A DNA stretch of 17,823 nt from NCBI GenBank assembly GCA_934754775.1, contig CAKVIM010000026.1, positions 1-17,823 on the forward strand, in the 5' to 3' direction. Below are positions 14,616 through 17,823 of this stretch, one piece after another. The notes beneath the pieces were generated by a model that ran no database searches, was not told the origin of the DNA, and worked only from the letters and a program-made list of their open reading frames with translations. This DNA is from an uncultured Candidatus Melainabacteria bacterium (lineage in GTDB: Bacteria > Cyanobacteriota > Vampirovibrionia > Gastranaerophilales > Gastranaerophilaceae). Numbering within the stretch: the first letter of the stretch is position 1; each line of letters starts with the position of its first letter. The position numbers were made by a program, and so were the translations under genes.

Positions 14616-15643
14616 TGCAAAAGTAGTCTTGAATTAAGGTGCTTAATCTGGCGACGCATAGCTTCGGCCTTGTCGTTCAAATTCTCTTTCTTATAGATTT
14701 CCATTGCAATTTTGTAGTTCTCTTCTGCTCCGATTTTATACTCTGGATTGTCATAACCTGACATCAATTGCAACGTCTGTGCTAATAATACGTACGCCTC
14801 GGGCTTTTCCGGTTTAATCTTAACTGCTGCTTCAAAACACTCCTTAGAATCGATTATATGCCCCTCTATATGGTTCTTATACCCCTCTAAAATTTTCATC
14901 GGATAAGCAAACAAATTTTGGCGGTCAAAGATTTTTAGCTCAAGTAAAAAACAAATTTCCATCAAATCCTTTTCTGCATACATATCAGTGAACCTAAAAT
15001 GAGAGATAAAGTATTTCGGAAACACAGACTCAATCTTTTTCATAATCTCGTTCTGCTTATCTTCTTGACCCGCCAAACCGTATATATTTGCTTCTTTTAG
15101 CAATTTTATCGGATTATCTTTGTCAAACATATCAATAATCCCAAGAAGCTTAAGCCCTTTTGCCAACTCATCAGCCGCAAGCACAATTGCAACTTCTTTG
15201 AATAAAAATTGTATTGTTTTATACTTATTAAACTCAAAAAGCTTGAAAATATAATCTTTCGCAACATCGTCTTTGCCCGAAAAAACAAAGGACAAAAATT
15301 TTATACGCTTAACATCAAAATTGTCCTCGTCCCAGCCCAAAATTTTGTCAGCGTCCTGAATAGCTTCGTAATAATTAGAAATCTCAAAATTCAAAAACAA
15401 GCGTTCATAATATGCCTGCTGTTTTTTAACGCAATGATTAATCACATAAGTAAAATCCGAATAAGCATCATCAAGCATCAAAAGTTTATGGCACAACTGC
15501 CCTCGTTTCAAAAACGTTTCAGCCGGACGAAACTCCTCTTTAATGAGATAGTTTAATTTCTCAAGAGCCAAATCGTAGTTCTGCTCTGCAATACATTTAT
15601 CCACAGATTTTAAACACACTAAATATTTTATATTATCTAACAT
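14612..15643 (-). CDS. Cytoplasmic TPR-repeat protein
   Basis: 343 residues with no signal peptide or membrane segment. Helical repeats of about 34 residues are visible, for example around 15-50 ([12 protein letters not shown]), 53-84 (L-D-D-A-Y-S-D-F), 89-125 and near the C-terminus (A-K-E-type helices with [15 protein letters not shown] at about 277-291). The middle is more divergent. TPR proteins mediate protein contacts; no enzyme domain is fused. It lies 81 bp downstream of dnaA on the same strand and may be partly co-transcribed. The stop codon overlaps rfbA (14612-14615). A perfect DnaA-box sequence lies within its first codons. Confidence 0.78.
   Translation of the reverse strand: MLDNIKYLVCLKSVDKCIAEQNYDLALEKLNYLIKEEFRPAETFLKRGQLCHKLLMLDDAYSDFTYVINHCVKKQQAYYERLFLNFEISNYYEAIQDADKILGWDEDNFDVKRIKFLSFVFSGKDDVAKDYIFKLFEFNKYKTIQFLFKEVAIVLAADELAKGLKLLGIIDMFDKDNPIKLLKEANIYGLAGQEDKQNEIMKKIESVFPKYFISHFRFTDMYAEKDLMEICFLLELKIFDRQNLFAYPMKILEGYKNHIEGHIIDSKECFEAAVKIKPEKPEAYVLLAQTLQLMSGYDNPEYKIGAEENYKIAMEIYKKENLNDKAEAMRRQIKHLNSRLLLH
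15597..15605 (+). promoter_or_regulatory. Sequence identical to the consensus DnaA box
   Basis: TTATCCACA, a perfect match to the classic DnaA box, lies within the 5' end of the TPR gene about 120 bp downstream of dnaA. A weaker relative (TTATCCCTA, 15647-15655) lies in the intergenic gap. Two sites do not make an origin, and one perfect 9-mer can occur by chance; autoregulation or titration are alternatives. Confidence 0.3.
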
Positions 15644-15724
15644 AGATTATCCCTACACTCGAGAAATTTCAATCTCTATATATTATGTATCATAAAATCT
15701 AAATAAAAACGAGTGTCATGTTGT

Positions 15725-17110
15725 CTATAAAACTTTTAACGCCTGTCTAATCTCTCTTATGGCAGTTGAAATTTCTTTGTTCGTCTCTTTTTCTTTTCTA
15801 ATCTTTTCGTAAGAAAACATAATCGTTGTATGCTTTTTATTATAATATTTCGCTATATTAACGTAACTCTGTTGCGTTATTTCACGACATAAATAAATAG
15901 AAATGTGTCGTGCTAAAGTCACCTTTTGACCACGAGCCGTACCCTTAATATCATCCAGATTTACGTCAAAATAACTCGCACTCACTCTTGCAATTTTATC
16001 AAAATTTATAGAAGAATCCTCTCCACCGCATTTCAAAACATCTTTTGCTAGATTCAACGTCAATTCCTGCTCCGTAATCTCTGCATAAGCCGAAACCTTT
16101 GTAAACGCACCTTCTAATTCTCTTACATTCTTAGAGAAATGATGTGCTATATACCTCAAAGCATCATCCTCAAACTTCAAATCGTTTTCAATCGCAAGTT
16201 TTTTGATAATCTCAAATCTAGTCTCTAAATCCGGCGGAGTTAACTCAATCATCAACCCCATTTCAAATCTCGAACACAAAGCCGCTGTCAAAGTAGGAAT
16301 CTCTTTCGGAACCCTGTCAGAAGTTATAACAATCTGCTTACCCTTGTTATACAAGCTATCAAAGGTGTATTGCAAATTGTCCATTGACTTCATCTTGGAT
16401 TCAATGAACTGGATATCATCAATCAGAATAATATCAATATTCGTATACTTTTTATTAAACTTCGACATGTTCTCAATATTGCTGTTAGTCTTGCGGCTGT
16501 TAGAGATATAGTCGTTTACATAATCCTCAGTCTTAGTATACTTAACTCTCAACTTCGGGTTATTAAAAATTGTATAATGCCCAATTGCTTGCATCAAGTG
16601 AGTTTTTCCTAATCCTGAATTCCCATAAATAAATAGCGGATTATACTTCCCCGCAGGATTTTTTGCAACAGCCATCGCAGCAGAATACGCAAATTTGCTG
16701 TTCTCGCCGACAACAAAGTTCTCAAACTTGTACTTTAAATTTAGATTAGAAGCAGATTGCATGTTGCTAAGGTTCTCTAACGCCTGCTCCTTCAAATTTT
16801 TGTCGCTAATCTTTTTCTGAATCTTCTCAGCTTCACGTTTCAAGCTCTTAGCAGCGTTTTCATCATAAATAATGACAAATCTTGCGTTACTATCACCCGT
16901 AAACTTCCTCAAAACCTCGGACATCTGCTCGTTATGTTTGCGGCGTAACAAATCACGACCCATCATCTGACCGGTTACAACAGTCAAAACCCCCTTATCA
17001 TATCCGGAAACTTCCAACGGATAAATCCACGGATGAGCAGTCTCAGGCAAAACTCCTAATAATTCTTCCTTGATTTGCTCCCAAAAGCGTTTTAACTCAA
17101 TATTTTCCAT
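15725..17110 (-). CDS. dnaA: Chromosomal replication initiator DnaA
   Basis: Binds DnaA boxes and melts the origin as an ATP-bound oligomer. 461 residues, usual length. Domain I about 1-85; linker with coiled charge about 86-125; AAA+ core with Walker A G-N-S-G-L-G-K-T (163-170), Walker B I-I-L-I-D-D-I-Q-F (227-235), S-R-F near 280-282 carrying the likely arginine finger, and sensor II N-V-R-E-L-E-G-A (328-335); domain IV about 365-461. In the DNA-binding signature the usual G-G-R/K-D-H-T-T reads Y-N-K-K-H-T-T (423-429), so the base-contacting Asp is Lys; the helix with Arg401-His402 is kept. The usual D-R-L before S-R-F is A-A-L. No strong ribosome site is seen. tRNA-Cys lies 35 bp upstream on the same strand, and dnaN is not adjacent. 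Confidence 0.95.
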   Translation of the reverse strand: MENIELKRFWEQIKEELLGVLPETAHPWIYPLEVSGYDKGVLTVVTGQMMGRDLLRRKHNEQMSEVLRKFTGDSNARFVIIYDENAAKSLKREAEKIQKKISDKNLKEQALENLSNMQSASNLNLKYKFENFVVGENSKFAYSAAMAVAKNPAGKYNPLFIYGNSGLGKTHLMQAIGHYTIFNNPKLRVKYTKTEDYVNDYISNSRKTNSNIENMSKFNKKYTNIDIILIDDIQFIESKMKSMDNLQYTFDSLYNKGKQIVITSDRVPKEIPTLTAALCSRFEMGLMIELTPPDLETRFEIIKKLAIENDLKFEDDALRYIAHHFSKNVRELEGAFTKVSAYAEITEQELTLNLAKDVLKCGGEDSSINFDKIARVSASYFDVNLDDIKGTARGQKVTLARHISIYLCREITQQSYVNIAKYYNKKHTTIMFSYEKIRKEKETNKEISTAIREIRQALKVL

Positions 17111-17145
17111 ACAACTCGAAATTTGTGATTAGTATTAAATAAAAA

Positions 17146-17216
17146 AGGCGACACCCAGATTCGAACTGGGGGTAAAAGCTTTGCAGGCTTCTGCCTTACC
17201 ACTTGGCCATGTCGCC
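17146..17216 (-). tRNA. tRNA-Cys (anticodon GCA)
   Basis: 71 nt on the minus strand. Acceptor arms GGCGACA and TGTCGCC pair fully, with discriminator T (U73), the known identity base of tRNA-Cys. D-arm GCC/GGC with GG in the loop; anticodon stem GAAGC/GCTTT with loop CTGCAAA, anticodon GCA; 4-nt variable loop; T-arm CCCAG/CTGGG with loop TTCGAAT. CCA is not encoded: the discriminator starts a run of six T's. The predicted start of transcription lies about 2 nt before the mature 5' end. Confidence 0.98.
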
Positions 17217-17224
17217 GTAAAACC

Positions 17225-17253
17225 ATAATAAAATAAACATACCAGATTTGCAA
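17225..17253 (-). promoter_or_regulatory. Predicted tRNA-Cys promoter
   Basis: Minus strand: -35 TTGCAA (17248-17253), 17-bp spacer, -10 TATTAT (17225-17230). Hexamers and spacing are identical to those upstream of rpsU. It probably also feeds dnaA if transcription passes the T-run after the tRNA. Confidence 0.65.
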
Positions 17254-17270
17254 GTAAAAAGATTGATACT

Positions 17271-17304
17271 AAAAAAGAGGTCTACTAACCAGCAAACCTC
17301 TTTT
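17271..17304 (-). terminator. Rho-independent terminator of rpsU
   Basis: Read leftward, AAAAGAGGT (from 17304) pairs perfectly with ACCTCTTTT (to 17273) across a 14-nt loop, and the T-run continues to 17271. It lies 7 bp after the rpsU stop. Confidence 0.85.
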
Positions 17305-17311
17305 AAAATTA

Positions 17312-17485
17312 TTAAACCTTACGCTTACGAGCAGCTTCTGATTTACGTTTTTTCTTAACGCTTGGCTTTTCGTATCTTTCACGTTTTTTTACTTCTGATA
17401 AGATTCCAGCTTTTTGGATTTTCTTCTTGAATCTTCTCAAAGCACTTTCGATACTTTCGTTTTCGCCTACTTTAACTTCTGCCAT
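17312..17485 (-). CDS. rpsU: 30S ribosomal protein S21
   Basis: 57 residues, beginning [11 protein letters not shown] and continuing with [10 protein letters not shown]; the C-terminal third is Lys/Arg-rich and ends R-K-R-K-V. This is the standard bacterial S21, which sits near the 3' end of 16S rRNA and helps initiation. A strong ribosome site (AAGGTGGTG) lies about 9 nt before the ATG. It has its own promoter and terminator, so it is a single-gene unit, not linked to dnaG or rpoD as in enterobacteria. Confidence 0.97.
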   Translation of the reverse strand: MAEVKVGENESIESALRRFKKKIQKAGILSEVKKRERYEKPSVKKKRKSEAARKRKV

Positions 17486-17527
17486 TTATATTTTCACCAC
17501 CTTTATAGCAATTTGTTGTACTCAATC

Positions 17528-17556
17528 ATAATAAAACAACCCATCTACAATTGCAA
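17528..17556 (-). promoter_or_regulatory. Predicted rpsU promoter
   Basis: Minus strand: -35 TTGCAA (17551-17556), 17-bp spacer, -10 TATTAT (17528-17533). Initiation near 17521 leaves a 36-nt leader. Immediately upstream of the -35 box is a run of eight C's on this strand (17557-17564), the edge of the G-rich repeat block. Confidence 0.65.
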
Positions 17557-17708
17557 GGGGGGGGTAAATGGATTGGGTTGGGAGAGGGGGAGGGTAAAGA
17601 GGGAAATGTATTGGGCTGGGAGAGGGGCTACAGGTAGGGCGTGAGGAAGGGGGGAAGGGTAAATGGATTGAGTTGGGAGAGGGACTACCGGTTGGGCGTA
17701 ACGAGGGA
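17557..17708. repeat. G-rich imperfect direct repeats, non-coding
   Basis: Three copies of a 26-27 bp unit ending in TTGGGAGAGGG or CTGGGAGAGGG lie at 17562-17588, 17601-17626 and 17657-17683; the first and third differ at one position. Copies two and three are each followed by a second shared segment, CTAC(A/C)GGT(A/T)GGGCGT (17628-17642 and 17685-17699). Nearly all G's are on the plus strand, with many runs of three or more, giving G-quadruplex potential. Frames across it encode only low-complexity Pro/Ser sequence and are judged not real. Confidence 0.8.
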
Positions 17709-17712
17709 ATGG

Positions 17713-17747
17713 AAAATTGAAAATTGAAAATTGAAAATGGAAAATTG
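17713..17747. repeat. Five tandem copies of a 7-bp repeat (AAAATTG)
   Basis: Units at 17713, 17720, 17727, 17734 (AAAATGG, one change) and 17741 are perfectly head to tail over 35 bp. It adjoins the G-rich block and may vary in copy number by slippage. Confidence 0.85.
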
Positions 17748-17755
17748 TTTAACTT

Positions 17756-17778
17756 CACCCTCGCCTAGGGAGAGGGTG
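17756..17778. repeat. Imperfect 23-bp palindrome at the start of a possible dispersed element
   Basis: CACCCTC...GAGGGTG can form a long stem with one internal G-A mismatch. The sequence from here to the window end closes with GCGGGTGAGG (17814-17823), roughly the inverse of CTTCACCCTCGC at 17753-17764. This suggests a palindromic repeat element of about 70 bp or more that continues past the edge. No transposase is visible. Confidence 0.4.
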
Positions 17779-17823
17779 CAGCTGTTTGCGAGACTATGTC
17801 GAGCATTACAGATGCGGGTGAGG

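Noticed and set aside
15655..15716. Inverted repeat ACACTCG / CGAGTGT between dnaA and the TPR gene as a terminator
   Set aside because: The 7-bp arms are 48 nt apart and no T-run follows; it is too weak to call.
15644..15724. Chromosomal origin between the TPR gene and dnaA
   Set aside because: The gap is only 81 bp, has one weak box and no cluster or AT-rich repeats typical of oriC.
17414..17758. Open frames of 76 and 78 residues across the G-rich block
   Set aside because: They translate repetitive DNA into Pro/Ser- or Gly-rich sequence and partly overlap rpsU or its promoter; no ribosome site.
17557..17823. CRISPR array
   Set aside because: The repeats are imperfect, unevenly spaced (39 and 56 bp) and G-rich on one strand, with no uniform spacers and no cas genes.

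Overview
The window is AT-rich, densely packed bacterial chromosome carrying mostly housekeeping genes: gyrA, nadE, queE, a dnaJ-like gene, rfbA/rmlA, dnaA, tRNA-Cys and rpsU. The best guess for the source is a low-GC, non-photosynthetic relative of Cyanobacteria (Vampirovibrionia/Gastranaerophilales, formerly Melainabacteria). The main support is the GyrA C-terminal domain, whose Q-N-R-A-T-R-G box followed by K-x-K-E-D-D resembles cyanobacterial GyrA as I remember it. Frequent A/T-rich sigma70-type promoters, TTG starts and a dnaA that is not beside dnaN also fit. This placement is inference, not a database result.

Left part (1-6115, all minus strand). gyrA runs off the left edge. Its 405-bp upstream region holds a good promoter flanked by a perfect 10-bp inverted repeat, a 16-bp palindrome in the leader, and a plus-strand terminator that no visible gene explains. 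Next comes a five-gene operon read leftward from about 6143: sensor histidine kinase, Nudix hydrolase, AroH-type chorismate mutase, stand-alone receiver protein and a secreted repeat protein. Neighbouring genes in it overlap by 4 bp or are 1 bp apart.

Centre (6221-13703). Rightward genes encode a FliO-like membrane protein, a short NeuB-family synthase and a KdsC-like HAD phosphatase, ending at a bidirectional terminator shared with a leftward secreted protein of unknown function. nadE is divergent from that gene and has a clear promoter that settles its start. It meets the leftward dnaJ-like/queE pair tail to tail with overlapping stop codons. A secreted thioredoxin-fold protein leads rightward into rfbA.

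Right part (13722-17823). rfbA overlaps the stop codon of a leftward cytoplasmic TPR gene. Behind that gene lie dnaA, tRNA-Cys(GCA) and rpsU, all on the minus strand. tRNA-Cys and rpsU have promoters with the same hexamers and spacing (TTGCAA-N17-TATTAT). Directly upstream of the rpsU promoter is a non-coding block of G-rich repeats, a 7-bp tandem repeat and a palindromic element that reaches the window edge.

Functional themes are DNA topology and replication (gyrA, dnaA), cell-surface sugars (neuB-like, kdsC-like, rfbA; perhaps flagellar if the FliO call holds), signalling (kinase plus receiver), NAD and queuosine/deazaguanine metabolism, and protein folding. I see no mobile element, CRISPR array or defence system. 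The points most worth a second look are the gyrA operator-like repeat, the mixed signalling/metabolic operon, the SAF-less NeuB with its phosphatase, the DnaJ with half a zinc domain, and the DnaA with altered DNA-binding signature residues.
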